A DNA stretch of 64,000 nt from Chlamydia caviae GPIC (GCF_000007605.1 NC_003361.3:620001-684000); one strand, 5' to 3'; numbered from the stretch's first letter, positions 45,038 through 54,145 are shown. Notes: generated by a model not told the origin, from the letters alone. A program made the numbers and translations.

Positions 45038-46156
45038 GTGGCATTAAAATTTCACGTTCTTCATCAATCTAAAAAATCGCGAGCCCGTGTCGGCAAAATA
45101 GAAACTGCCCATGGAATCATAGACACCCCTGCTTTTGTGCCCGTGGCAACCAATGGCGCGTTAAAAGGCGTCATAGACCATAGCAATATCCCACTCATGT
45201 TTTGCAATACCTACCACCTCCTGGTGCACCCAGGAACAGAGGCTATTGCCGCTATGGGAGGACTTCATAAATTTATGAATAGAAATGCTCCTATAATCAC
45301 AGATTCTGGAGGATTTCAAATCTTCAGTCTTGCCTATGGCTCAGTAGCAGAAGAAATCAAAAGTCGCGGGAAAAAGAAAGGCTCTTCATCAATCTTAGAG
45401 GTTAATGACGAAGGCGTATGGTTTAAATCTTATAGAGATGGGCACAAACTCTTTCTATCCCCAGAAGTTTCTGTACAAGCTCAAAAAGACTTGGGTGCTG
45501 ATATCATTATCCCCCTTGATGAGCTCCTACCCTTTCATTCCGATGAAAAGTATTTCCTATCCTCATGTTCACGAACGTATGTCTGGGAAAAACGCTCTTT
45601 AGATTACCATAAAAAAGACCCTAGACATCAGTCTATGTATGGGGTAATTCATGGGGGTATAGATCCTGAACAAAGAAAAATAGGTTGTCAGTTTGTTGAA
45701 GACCATCCTTTCGATGGTTTTGCTATTGGAGGCAGCTTAGGAAGAAATCTGCAAGAAATGCTCCCTGTTGTTGACGTCACCACTTCATATTTATCTAAGG
45801 ATCGCCCTGTGCATCTTTTAGGGATAGGAGATCTCCCCTCAATACATGCTACTGTCGGCTTGGGCATAGATTCTTTCGATAGCTCCTACCCAACCAAAGC
45901 AGCGCGCCACGGTTTGATCCTATCCTCTCAAGGGCCTATCAAAATTGCCAATCAGGCTTATGCTAATGATCTTTCTTCCCTAGATCCTGAATGCACATGC
46001 GCTACATGCACTTCAAACATCTCTAGAGCTTATCTACGGCATCTTTTCAAGGTTCATGAACCTAATGCAGCTATTTGGGCCTCTATCCATAATTTGCACT
46101 ATATGCAAGAAGTAATGAAAAATATCCGAGAACAGATCTTAAATGACGAGATCTGA
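45038..46156 (+). CDS. tgt: tRNA-guanine (queuine) transglycosylase
   Basis: 372 residues, standard for bacterial Tgt, starting with GTG at 45038. It swaps guanine 34 of GUN-anticodon tRNAs for a 7-deazaguanine base. The catalytic Asp is in TDSGGFQIFSL, the second Asp in GIDSFDSSYPTKAARHG, and the zinc site is CTCATC with a following His (RHLFKVHE). No queuosine synthesis genes are in the window; the adjacent transporter suggests salvage of a preformed base. It is a stable gene inside a variable region. Confidence 0.95.
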   Translation: MALKFHVLHQSKKSRARVGKIETAHGIIDTPAFVPVATNGALKGVIDHSNIPLMFCNTYHLLVHPGTEAIAAMGGLHKFMNRNAPIITDSGGFQIFSLAYGSVAEEIKSRGKKKGSSSILEVNDEGVWFKSYRDGHKLFLSPEVSVQAQKDLGADIIIPLDELLPFHSDEKYFLSSCSRTYVWEKRSLDYHKKDPRHQSMYGVIHGGIDPEQRKIGCQFVEDHPFDGFAIGGSLGRNLQEMLPVVDVTTSYLSKDRPVHLLGIGDLPSIHATVGLGIDSFDSSYPTKAARHGLILSSQGPIKIANQAYANDLSSLDPECTCATCTSNISRAYLRHLFKVHEPNAAIWASIHNLHYMQEVMKNIREQILNDEI

Positions 46157-46406
46157 TTCTCCTTGTTTTTTTAAATCGACACTCAAACTATTAATTCTAT
46201 CGTCATTAATTTAAATCACTTAAAACAGCATTAAATAAAAAAATCTAGGGATTTGCTTTTTATTGAAAATAAGAATAAATTTCCTTCTCTAGTTTCATAG
46301 ATAGAAAACCTCTCTCAAAAACCAAATAAAATTCCCGCTTCTAAATTATTCAACCTGAAATAGAAGACATTATAATTAATAAAACTATTATACTCTAAGT
46401 ATAAAC

Positions 46407-46853
46407 ATGGCTTGTTTCATCTATAAATATAAAAATAATACAGAGTTTTTTTGTGATAATCAGAACGCCTGCTGGTTATTTAAACAAGGCTTTATCAGGT
46501 CAGACACTCAATTGCTGCCCTACACACTGGATTGGGAAATCGACATAACTCATACCGATGAAATCAAAGAACTTATTATTCGTTGTGTTCCTATAGTGGG
46601 GAGCATTCTCGGTTTCGGAAAAATCTATAGTTTGTGGTCCACAAGGGATCCTACAGACCGATATAAAGATATCTTATTTCATACTCTCTCTGGAGTGTTA
46701 GAAACTTTAGGGTTAGGTATCGTAGCCTTAAGTTTAAAAATCATCAAAACAACAATCTTTTACTTCTTTGAATTCCTTGAATGCTTAATGTATGCGATTA
46801 TCTCTATAATTCTCCCTGACTCTCCAGCTGCAGAAAGATTCGTGCTTATCTAA
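46407..46853 (+). CDS. Member 2 of the five-gene paralogous family
   Basis: 148 residues. It starts MACFIYKYKNNTEFF, matching MFINTYRDNSEF of member 3, and carries the family core VPIVGSILGFGKIYSLWSTRDP and the helix FHTLSGVLETLGLGIVALSLKII (about 90-112), followed by a second hydrophobic stretch (YFFEFLECLMYAIISIIL). Same length as member 1. AT-rich flanks with no shared operon; each member seems to have its own promoter. Confidence 0.62.
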   Translation: MACFIYKYKNNTEFFCDNQNACWLFKQGFIRSDTQLLPYTLDWEIDITHTDEIKELIIRCVPIVGSILGFGKIYSLWSTRDPTDRYKDILFHTLSGVLETLGLGIVALSLKIIKTTIFYFFEFLECLMYAIISIILPDSPAAERFVLI

Positions 46854-47359
46854 CCATGAAAGTATGCACTTTAACAACCTCCCACAAACAACTCAGAACG
46901 TTTAGCCGAAAATCTAAAGTTTTAAATGACTATGTTTATCAATAAGTAAAGACTAGGAATATCTTTACAGAAGCCATCTAATTGAAATCATACTTCAAAA
47001 AAACAAGCCTACAAGACATTATGAACAAACAGCTTGCGTGTTTCGCACTTTATTTATAATTGAAATTATTAAGAAAGAGAAATAGTCTCTTTAGATCTTA
47101 ATTTTAATAGAAACAAATATAGTAATGTCTGTTGATGTATAATAAGGAAAACCTATCCTTGTAGTCCTAAATTTTCTGTCCTTTTTCCCCAACAGTGTTT
47201 GTGGTTATTTTCTACGAAAATAACTCACAACAACATCAAGAATCCCCAGATCAATATACAAGATAGTTGCGAGTTCCATCGAGATAACCAGCTTGTATCA
47301 TGTAATTCATAGACATTCTTCTATACCCTATAAATTCAACTAAAGAGGATGTCACACTC
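46854..47359. other. Intergenic region between family members 2 and 3
   Basis: 506 bases, AT-rich, no open frame worth calling. A perfect 9-bp inverted repeat (GTTATTTTC, loop TAC, GAAAATAAC) lies at 47204-47224, about 135 bases before the next start. It has no T run and might be an operator or an RNA hairpin. Space enough for a lost family member, but none is recognisable. Confidence 0.45.
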
Positions 47360-47827
47360 ATGTTTATAAATACCTATAGAGATAATTCAGAATTTAATCA
47401 TACAACACAAAACTATCCCACATTATTTAAACTGGGATTTGTTCGTGATGAATTCGGACTTAAAAGGTGGAATTATGAATGGATACTGTCCATTGATATC
47501 GACGATTTAGATGCGGATGGTATCGCTGTACAAATTTTACGCGCTCTCCCTCTTATAGGAACCGTCATGGGATTAAGTAGAATCTATAGCGTATGGTCTA
47601 CAGATACATTCGATGACAACCTAAAAGATAAAATCATCCATACACTAGCAGGCCTTATCGAAACCTGCGGATTAGGACTCATCACTTTAATCATGAAAGT
47701 TTTTTATAATATTTTCGCACACATCATTTTCGCAATTACCGCTTCATGTGTGCGGCTATGCAAAGGCATAGAAAAAGAAGAAGAAGTCAGAGAACTCTTA
47801 GGCAATATATTCGCTTGTGGAAATTGA
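47360..47827 (+). CDS. Member 3 of the five-gene paralogous family
   Basis: 155 residues. The ATG follows AGAGGA at good distance, so this start is firm and serves to align the others. Family features: YRDNSEFNHTTQNYPTLFKL, the core LPLIGTVMGLSRIYSVWSTD, and the helix IHTLAGLIETCGLGLITLIMKV (about 95-117), then a short second hydrophobic stretch and an acidic end (EKEEEVRELLG). Unknown function. Confidence 0.65.
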   Translation: MFINTYRDNSEFNHTTQNYPTLFKLGFVRDEFGLKRWNYEWILSIDIDDLDADGIAVQILRALPLIGTVMGLSRIYSVWSTDTFDDNLKDKIIHTLAGLIETCGLGLITLIMKVFYNIFAHIIFAITASCVRLCKGIEKEEEVRELLGNIFACGN

Positions 47828-48008
47828 TCTCTCTAAAACTTTCCATTTTTGAAATAAATCATTAAAAAACAAAGATTTCTAAAAAATAAAAACGATAGGT
47901 TATTACACTTTAATAGCTTGCAGATTTGCTTTGCATTTATAATTGCAACTATATGAAACAATACATAAACTGCTTTGCTCTCAGCGTTTAAAAATGAAAA
48001 ATATAGTT

Positions 48009-48836
48009 ATGTTTATTGAAAGATATCAAAACAATCGGGATTTTGTTAATGCAACAAGAGACGTTTCTCCCCTATTGAAATCAAGCTTTGTTCGTAAATC
48101 TCATTATGTGCGATCTATTAGCGAGGAATGGAATCTCACAACAAGAAATGGCGTTTTCTCCAAAACAAATCTTCAGGAAATTAAAAAAGCCACGCCTCTC
48201 TTAGGAACTATCCTAGGTCTAGGCAGGTTGTATAGCGTATGGTCTACAAAAGACAATATAACAAGTAAAAAAGAGCTCGTCCTGCATACCCTAACCGGCG
48301 TTGTGGAAACTTTAGGATTAGGGATCATTCTCCTAATCGCAAAAATTATGCTTACTGTAATCAAAACGTTATGGGAGAAAGTCGCTATGCGCTATTCCTT
48401 TTGTACTTGTTACAGAAATTTAGAAACTAGCTCCACATCTTCAGGACGTTCTAGGAATCGTGACAATTCTCAAGAGATTCGAGATTTCAAACCGAAGCCA
48501 TTTGAAAATCCACCCGCAAATCCTTTCGACTTACCTAACTTCACTCCAGAGCAACTCTCTAATCTAGTCTCTACTATGGTGCAAGGCGATCCTTCTAAGG
48601 GAGAGAATATAACAATATCGCTCACAATAAATCCTGAAGCTATGGAACATATGGTAAATGCAACAACACAGCTCTTAGCTAATACCATAAATATGAATGA
48701 GATTAGTGAGGAAGAATTGACAAGAAATATGTCTCAATTTCAAAATCTTCTAGATCCAAATCTGATGCAGGGCTCAATGCCCGCGGTGGCAGCTTCTTTA
48801 AGAGAGTTACCCTCTAGTGAAGAAGAAGAATCTTAA
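48009..48836 (+). CDS. Member 4 of the five-gene paralogous family, with long C-terminal extension
   Basis: 275 residues from the ATG at 48009, chosen because MFIERYQNNRDF aligns with the firm start of member 3; in-frame starts at 47994 (ATG) and 47943 (TTG) exist and the DNA similarity with member 5 extends that far, so the longer forms remain possible. The core is TPLLGTILGLGRLYSVWSTKD, then the helix LHTLTGVVETLGLGIILLIAKI. After it comes an extra region of about 140 residues rich in Pro, Asn and Glu (FENPPANPFDLPNFTPEQL), ending EEEES, which no other member has. Confidence 0.65.
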   Translation: MFIERYQNNRDFVNATRDVSPLLKSSFVRKSHYVRSISEEWNLTTRNGVFSKTNLQEIKKATPLLGTILGLGRLYSVWSTKDNITSKKELVLHTLTGVVETLGLGIILLIAKIMLTVIKTLWEKVAMRYSFCTCYRNLETSSTSSGRSRNRDNSQEIRDFKPKPFENPPANPFDLPNFTPEQLSNLVSTMVQGDPSKGENITISLTINPEAMEHMVNATTQLLANTINMNEISEEELTRNMSQFQNLLDPNLMQGSMPAVAASLRELPSSEEEES

Positions 48837-48866
48837 AATTCACTCCAATTAAGTATAAAAAAATCT

Positions 48867-48924
48867 GAATCTCTTCTCATGTATTATCTCTTATACACAA
48901 CAAAATATAAGAGAAGAGCCTTCG
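48867..48924 (+). terminator. Hairpin after family member 4
   Basis: CTCTTCTC (48871-48878) matches GAGAAGAG (48911-48918), and TCTCTTATA (48887-48895) matches TATAAGAGA (48906-48914), giving alternative stems. It is related in sequence to the hairpin after member 5 (starts GAATCTCTTC in both). No long T run. Confidence 0.55.
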
Positions 48925-48935
48925 AATCTTAAAAG

Positions 48936-49030
48936 CACACTCAAGCTATCTCTTTTTACCTCAAGACAAAATCAATAAGCAAGAAATAGGGGAAACAGCA
49001 ATCTGTGAACCTAAAAACAAACGTTGTACA
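48936..49030 (-). pseudogene. Duplicated remnant of the dsbB 3' end
   Basis: On the minus strand this stretch can be read as PISCLLILS, followed by a broken GKKR, matching the last residues of DsbB (ISCLLILSGSKKK) coded at 49924. The plus-strand text (ACTCAAGCTA..., then CAAAATCAATAA) is visibly similar to that at 49918-49970. It has stops and no start. It lies after family member 4 in the position that dsbB has after member 5, so it marks the join of a tandem duplication. Confidence 0.75.
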
Positions 49031-49189
49031 CTCCCTTGATCCCTTTCCTTAACGACCAAGACCTTCTCCACTGCGGCCTATAAGTCATTAGAAAACATAT
49101 ATTTCCAAAATAACAAAAAAATATTGAAACCATATGAAGCAATTTATAATCTACTCTGCTCTCAGCATTTAAAAGTGAAAAATATAGTT

Positions 49190-49741
49190 ATGTTTATTGA
49201 AAGATATCAAAACAATCGGGATTTCATTAATGCGACAAAATATGTTTGTCCTTTATTGAAATCCAGTTTTGTTCGCGGATCTCGCGGTGTTCAACCTATT
49301 TGCGTGGAATGGACTCTCACAACAAGAAATGGCATTTTCTCCAAAACAAATCTTCAGGAAATTAAAAAAGCCGCGCCTCTCTTAGGAACTATCCTGGGTC
49401 TAGGTAGGTTGTACAGTGTATGGTCTACAAAAGATAGAACAACAAGTAAAAAAGAGCTACTCCTACACACTCTAACCGGTATTGTGGAAACTTTAGGGCT
49501 GGGGATCATTCTCCTAATCGCAAAAATTACGCTTACTGCAATCAAAACAATCAGGAAAAAAATTAACCTATACTATTACGGTTCGAGACGCCTACCCTCC
49601 AATGTATTTGCTCGCTCTGACAGTGCTTCTGATGATGAGAGTTCCTCTGATTCTGATTCAGAGATAGTAACATCAGCAGTACCTCTAGAGTTCTATAATA
49701 GGCTAGAACAATTTGCTGCTATGGTTACTACACAGGAATAA
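49190..49741 (+). CDS. Member 5 of the five-gene paralogous family
   Basis: 183 residues from the ATG at 49190, aligned with member 3; in-frame GTG at 49175 and TTG at 49124 are alternatives. Residues 1-115 are nearly identical to member 4: MFIERYQNNRDF, APLLGTILGLGRLYSVWSTKD and LHTLTGIVETLGLGIILLIAKI. The C-terminal part differs: a Ser/Asp-rich run (SASDDESSSDSDSE) then a short helix. So the membrane module was duplicated, while the tails were lost, gained or changed quickly. It is the last plasticity-zone gene before dsbB. Confidence 0.65.
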   Translation: MFIERYQNNRDFINATKYVCPLLKSSFVRGSRGVQPICVEWTLTTRNGIFSKTNLQEIKKAAPLLGTILGLGRLYSVWSTKDRTTSKKELLLHTLTGIVETLGLGIILLIAKITLTAIKTIRKKINLYYYGSRRLPSNVFARSDSASDDESSSDSDSEIVTSAVPLEFYNRLEQFAAMVTTQE

Positions 49742-49849
49742 ACAACGGGAAACAGTAACCACTCGCCAAGACCTTACATTCTAAGAAACAATAATTTGCC
49801 ACCCTTACAGCAGCTGACGAAGCATTGTGAAAGAGTATATTATAAAACA

Positions 49850-49899
49850 GAATCTCTTCCGATGTATTATTTTGTATAAACGATATAAGGAAGAGATTC
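49850..49899. terminator. Hairpin between family member 5 and dsbB
   Basis: Perfect 11-bp arms GAATCTCTTCC (49850-49860) and GGAAGAGATTC (49889-49899) around a 28-base AT-rich loop. Lies between convergent genes and may end both transcripts. Related to the hairpin at 48867. Confidence 0.6.
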
Positions 49900-49923
49900 G
49901 ATCTTACTCATAGCAAACTCAAG

Positions 49924-50337
49924 CTACTTCTTTTTACTTCCTGATAAAATCAATAAACACGAAATAGCGCAAAATGCTAAGGCTGATGCCATGGGAACAG
50001 TAATAAATCCAAAAACGAATAGTTTTGTGGAGCAAGACACCCTACCGCAAATATCTATCGTCATTCCAGAAATCTCTTGAAGACAAATTTGATACACGGC
50101 AATCACCATGCCTGTAATTGATAAAGGTAAAGCATAGATCTTTACTAAATTATCCTCACGGTATGTAGCGATTCCTAAAATAATAGATAAAGGGAATAAG
50201 CAAATTCTTTGATAATAACATAAAACACAAGGCTCTATGTTTAACAGGTAGCTGTAATAAATACTCATCACTGTCCCTGTAGAACAAATCAACCAAGCAA
50301 AATATAAAGCGTTATTACGAAGGAATCTAATCATCAT
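49924..50337 (-). CDS. dsbB: Disulfide bond formation protein B
   Basis: 137 residues, a short DsbB form. Four membrane helices. It reoxidises DsbA-type proteins and passes electrons to quinone. The first periplasmic pair is in NIEPCVLCYYQRICLFP (Cys-x-x-Cys) and the second is DICGRVSCSTKLF. It overlaps the dsbA gene by 11 bases, so they are co-translated. Disulfide formation is central to chlamydiae, whose outer envelope is held by Cys-rich proteins. It marks the right border of the plasticity zone. Confidence 0.93.
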   Translation of the reverse strand: MMIRFLRNNALYFAWLICSTGTVMSIYYSYLLNIEPCVLCYYQRICLFPLSIILGIATYREDNLVKIYALPLSITGMVIAVYQICLQEISGMTIDICGRVSCSTKLFVFGFITVPMASALAFCAISCLLILSGSKKK

Positions 50338-51025
50338 TTTCCTCTGTAGCTTGTAAATGGCGGATTTGTCGAATCACACGTTCTAACTCATCAAACGTAG
50401 GATCCTCGATGAGATAATCTCCAACAACAGCTGTTGGTGTTGCTAACTGCCCGCCAAGAACCTGAGAACCATAAATATTATTCTTCTTAATTTGCTCTTC
50501 ATACTGCTGAGAATCAACACATTGCATTAATCCCTTAGGATTAATGCTACGCCCTGAATGCGTTTTCAAATTCTCAGAAAGCTTAGTTAATACTTCCGGA
50601 GTGGCCCAGCGTTTCCCCTCTTCCTTAGGATAAGTAAGCAACCTATGGAAATATTCTATATAAGCTTCTATATCCACCTGACGTGGATCATGATGGTATA
50701 TACAAAGTAATGCTTGAGCCGCCGGCATCGATCCCCGAATAAAACATACAGGAATTAACGTAAATGATACCTCTCCTGTATCAATGTATTTCTTTCTTAA
50801 TAGAGGGAAAACCTCTGTGCTAAACTCCGCACATGCAGCACATGAGGGTTCCTCAAACACCGTAATGTTAATCGGCGCATAAGGATTCCCAAGAGTCGGG
50901 AAATGCTTGGCATTGGTAGGGATATGCGCTTTGGGAGGCAATATCTGCTGCTTTTTATAAAGCATTAATCCAAAGCATAGTAGGAAAAAAGCACTTGTAA
51001 CTATGACTAATATCTTTTTATTCAA
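50327..51025 (-). CDS. dsbA: DsbA-type thiol:disulfide oxidoreductase
   Basis: 232 residues starting with TTG at 51025. A membrane anchor or signal at about residues 4-22, then a thioredoxin fold with a helical insert. The active site is EPSCAACAEFS (Cys-Ala-Ala-Cys), and the cis-Pro loop is GGQLATPTAVVGD. It introduces disulfides into envelope proteins and is oxidised by the DsbB coded just downstream. Close to the DsbA/thioredoxin_4 group. Confidence 0.9.
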   Translation of the reverse strand: MNKKILVIVTSAFFLLCFGLMLYKKQQILPPKAHIPTNAKHFPTLGNPYAPINITVFEEPSCAACAEFSTEVFPLLRKKYIDTGEVSFTLIPVCFIRGSMPAAQALLCIYHHDPRQVDIEAYIEYFHRLLTYPKEEGKRWATPEVLTKLSENLKTHSGRSINPKGLMQCVDSQQYEEQIKKNNIYGSQVLGGQLATPTAVVGDYLIEDPTFDELERVIRQIRHLQATEENDD

Positions 51026-51233
51026 TGATCGTTCTCTTCTCTTATAAGGCTCTTACAGAACCAAGAAATAGAATAAAAAAATAAAAATTCAAAACTATTT
51101 TTACACAACAGAAGAGAGAAGAGGCCTTATTGGCGTCTCGTACATATCAAGATAAGTTGAGATTAATAAAAAACCTTTTAGTTTTATTATTCTCATTCTA
51201 TTTAGAAAGAAACATCCCAAAGTTTTTCTTTTC

Positions 51234-52460
51234 ATGGATAAAGAAACCCTAGAAAATATTTATAAGCACTTCCGTTATCGATTTTTCAAACTCAGTATTC
51301 TCCCTGCATTTTTAGGACTGTTGCTTATATGCACGCCATACACTCTGAACTATCAAGCGCCTAGCGTCATCCTGTCTGATAGGATCTGCGGAAGCCTGTT
51401 AATCATCTTAGCCTTGATATCTTTTTTTAGACGTTCAGTACTTTGGTTTGGGGTATTTATAGGTATTTGGGTAACTCTTTTCCCTTGTTTCCCAGAACGC
51501 TCTTCTATCGTTTTTGCAAATGATACACTGATAGGCTTTGCTATCTTTGCTGTTGTTTGCATCTCCCCTACACGACCAGAAGCTTTGGAAGTCGGCCCTA
51601 CTCTTCCTGAAGGCATGTCCTATAATCCATCTTCAGGAGGACGGCGTGCTGCTGTCTTAATCTTAAGCTTATTAGCTTGGCTGCAATCACGCTTTTTAAC
51701 AGCATCCGCTTTAGGGATTTCCTCATCTGCTTTTGAGAGCGAATTCTTTGCCTATGCAGCGATGATGACTGCCTATTCCCTACTTGTTGTATTATCTCTA
51801 TCCGGAGGAGAGCGTCGCTGGCATACACGACCAAAAATAGTGTTGGCAACAGCAATCACGTTACTATCTGCTATTATCCTCACCCTCATCCCTATCATAT
51901 CGAAACAGATATCTTTAGATTGCTGGCTATGCCTTGCTCTTACGATACAGCCTGCTCTAGCATTCGTTTTTGCCTATGATGAATTCAGAGCAACATTCAC
52001 ATATCTAGGACAATTTCTTCGAAAAAAACGTGAACTTATTCGTATAGCACTATTCGGATCCGAATACTACAGAGATTCATTGTTTTGGGAAGAACGTACC
52101 GTCCTTCCTTTTACAAAAGCATGTAAACAAGCTTTTCTAGGCATTTCCTTCCCAATTAACCTTTTGATTGCTGTTTGGATAGCTATAGGCTTCATCAAAG
52201 TCAGCGATAGATTCGCCGTTACAGATGCACTGAGAAATTATATCGATATTTGCTGCTGGTTCATCATCGTACTCGCCACGCTATCTTTTGCCGATAGCCT
52301 GCGCCACCTTAGATGGCTATGTGTGATTTTTGCAGCTGCAATCCTACTTTCTCCTGTTGTCTTCCATATTCCCCTGCACGCTCCTATATTGATTCCAACC
52401 GTAATCGTCGGGATTGTTCTGATTGTTCTATCCATAGGGAAAATAACACAGAAAAAATAA
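51234..52460 (+). CDS. Conserved chlamydial multi-pass membrane protein
   Basis: 408 residues with about ten hydrophobic segments spread over the full length (for example LSILPAFLGLLLIC, FIIVLATLSFADSL, LIPTVIVGIVLIVLSIG). A central loop holds Glu/Pro-rich sequence (EALEVGPTLPEGM). No known transporter motif. By gene order it corresponds to one of the two hypotheticals between dsbA and the ABC ATPase in C. trachomatis (around CT178). It converges on the gene at 52469, leaving only 8 bases between the stops, so no separate terminator exists. Confidence 0.7.
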   Translation: MDKETLENIYKHFRYRFFKLSILPAFLGLLLICTPYTLNYQAPSVILSDRICGSLLIILALISFFRRSVLWFGVFIGIWVTLFPCFPERSSIVFANDTLIGFAIFAVVCISPTRPEALEVGPTLPEGMSYNPSSGGRRAAVLILSLLAWLQSRFLTASALGISSSAFESEFFAYAAMMTAYSLLVVLSLSGGERRWHTRPKIVLATAITLLSAIILTLIPIISKQISLDCWLCLALTIQPALAFVFAYDEFRATFTYLGQFLRKKRELIRIALFGSEYYRDSLFWEERTVLPFTKACKQAFLGISFPINLLIAVWIAIGFIKVSDRFAVTDALRNYIDICCWFIIVLATLSFADSLRHLRWLCVIFAAAILLSPVVFHIPLHAPILIPTVIVGIVLIVLSIGKITQKK

Positions 52461-52468
52461 ATCACTCT

Positions 52469-53164
52469 TTACTGCGTGAGCATTGAGCTAATGCCTAATG
52501 AGGTATCTTGCTGCGGTACCTCAGCAGCCCTATCTTCCTCTTCTTCGGCTTCAAGGCGATCTCGTTTTTCCTTGTCGTCTGCACTCGCATAAATATCTTC
52601 TCGAGCACGATCTATACCCTCAGAAATAACACCATCATGCATAGAAGCATGCGGGGAATCCTTATGAGGAATAACCTCTATCGTTTGCAATAACGTAACA
52701 CAAGAAAATGTCTGCGGATATTCAGGAAGGAGAACTTGAGATTCTACAAACGCTGCGACCTCTTTCTTCGTAAACTTCCCTTTTTGACTATTGCAATGAT
52801 TTAAAATCTGTACGTAATTGCTCTCTGCTAATTTTTTATGCTTACTTAAAGCTCCTTTATGATGCTGAAAGGCATACATAAATAAAGGCGCCACAATCAA
52901 TACCAAAGAAAAAATCCCAGGAAAAAGGAAAGGCAAAAACACATCTAAAGCAAAAGAAAATCCCTCTAGAGGGTACCCAACTAACATAGATCCTATCAAG
53001 ATCAGCACTAAAGAACAGACTAAAACAATCCCAGCGATAAATACAAGAGGAGCGCCCTTACAACGATGGGAGTGAATACCACGATAAAGAGAAAGTTTGT
53101 CCTCAGAAGATAGTAAGGTATAACCTAACTTCGAAGACTCTAAGTTAACAAGCGGAAGGGTCAT
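52469..53164 (-). CDS. Inc-like membrane protein of the conserved flank
   Basis: 231 residues from the ATG at 53164, which overlaps the TGA of the ABC ATPase (ATGA); a GTG at 53176 gives 4 more. Two close hydrophobic segments lie at about residues 38-62 and 75-105 (LVFIAGIVLVCSLVLILIGS and FLFPGIFSLVLIVAPLFMYAF), the bilobed Inc pattern. The rest is soluble, with an acidic end rich in Glu (EAEEEEDRAAEVPQQ). By order it is like CT179 of C. trachomatis. Coupling to the ATPase hints at a linked role, not understood. Confidence 0.65.
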   Translation of the reverse strand: MTLPLVNLESSKLGYTLLSSEDKLSLYRGIHSHRCKGAPLVFIAGIVLVCSLVLILIGSMLVGYPLEGFSFALDVFLPFLFPGIFSLVLIVAPLFMYAFQHHKGALSKHKKLAESNYVQILNHCNSQKGKFTKKEVAAFVESQVLLPEYPQTFSCVTLLQTIEVIPHKDSPHASMHDGVISEGIDRAREDIYASADDKEKRDRLEAEEEEDRAAEVPQQDTSLGISSMLTQ

Positions 53165-53868
53165 GTTGCAAGACACTCCCGAATGTTCTCTATAAGCAGA
53201 TGAACATTACCAGCAGAGCGAGTTGAATCATTGAAAAATACAGGAACAAGTCCACAATTTTTAAGGACGTAAAATGCATCTCCAAGGAAGGCAACATCAC
53301 GAAAATCATGGGTAACAAGCACTACAGTTTTATAGTCTTTTTTTGCTACCAGCAAAATGTACTTATACAACTGCTCCTTAGTTGTAATGTCCAAAGAAGA
53401 AAACGGCTCATCTAAAAGTAATATAGGCTTAGGAGATAAACACTGACAAGCCAAAGAGACTCTTTGCTTTTGTCCTTCAGATAACTCGTCGGGATAACAA
53501 TCTAATAAATCGCCTATGTTAAAGCTTTCAATAACCTCGGCCAACTTCTCAGGAAATATAGAAAAACGCTTGCTCCTCACTCCCAATTCAGAAGCGAGAT
53601 AAATATTTTTCAGTACTGTTCTCCAAGGAAGTAGTGTGTGCTTTTGCTGCATATAGGCAACGTCTGTTTGCTGAATAGGCTCGCCTAACCATAAGATTTC
53701 CCCTTCAGAAGGAGATAAGAAATTAGCAATCAAACGAAACAATGTCGTCTTCCCTATTCCGGAAACACCCAAAATAATAGAAATCTTGCCTGGATGAGAA
53801 GTAAAAGAAGCGTTTTTAAATATTAACTTATCTGAGTAGGAATAGCTGAGATTTTTGACTTCCAACAT
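53161..53868 (-). CDS. tauB: ABC transporter ATP-binding protein
   Basis: 235 residues from the ATG at 53868; the longer frame from 53937 would run back into tRNA-Ile and is not real. Complete ATPase signs: Walker A GVSGIGKTTL, Q-loop VAYMQQKHTLLPWR, signature LSEGQKQRVSLA, Walker B PILLLDEPFSSLD and the switch VLVTHDF. It resembles the TauB/SsuB/ThiZ group that drives nitrate/sulfonate/thiamine-precursor type importers. No permease or binding protein is next to it. In other chlamydiae the gene is annotated tauB, but the substrate is unproven. Confidence 0.85.
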   Translation of the reverse strand: MLEVKNLSYSYSDKLIFKNASFTSHPGKISIILGVSGIGKTTLFRLIANFLSPSEGEILWLGEPIQQTDVAYMQQKHTLLPWRTVLKNIYLASELGVRSKRFSIFPEKLAEVIESFNIGDLLDCYPDELSEGQKQRVSLACQCLSPKPILLLDEPFSSLDITTKEQLYKYILLVAKKDYKTVVLVTHDFRDVAFLGDAFYVLKNCGLVPVFFNDSTRSAGNVHLLIENIRECLAT

Positions 53869-53901
53869 GTAGAAACCATGATTGTGGATAGGAAGACGGC
53901 T

Positions 53902-53975
53902 TGCGGTTACCAAGACTTGAACTTGGGACCTCGACATTATCAGTGTCGCGCTCTAACCAACTGAGCTATAACCGC
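53902..53975 (-). tRNA. tRNA-Ile (anticodon GAT)
   Basis: 74 nt on the minus strand. Acceptor arms GCGGTTA / TAACCGC pair perfectly; D arm AGCTCAGTTGGTTAGAGC; anticodon stem CGACA / TGTCG with loop CTGATAA; T arm has GTTCAAG. Discriminator A. CCA is not encoded. Confidence 0.95.
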
Positions 53976-53980
53976 GAGTT

Positions 53981-54053
53981 TGGAGACTAGGAGAGTCGAA
54001 CTCCTGACCTTCTGAATGCAAATCAGACGCTCTACCAGCTAAGCTAAGTCCCC
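53981..54053 (-). tRNA. tRNA-Ala (anticodon TGC)
   Basis: 73 nt on the minus strand, 5 bases upstream of tRNA-Ile. Acceptor GGGGACT / AGTCTCC (one G-T pair); anticodon stem TCTGA / TCAGA with loop TTTGCAT; T loop GTTCGAC. Discriminator A. CCA is not encoded. The pair is probably one transcript. Confidence 0.95.
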
Positions 54054-54145
54054 GTTTATTCTTCTCTTATTGCTATCGAAAAAGAAAAAGTTATCTTAAT
54101 GACTAAGAGATTTAACCTCAACCAAAGAATTAAGAAAAAAATGAA

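Noticed and set aside
53869..53937. N-terminal extension of the ABC ATPase
   Set aside because: The extra 23 codons run into the tRNA-Ile gene; the ABC domain starts normally at the ATG at 53868.
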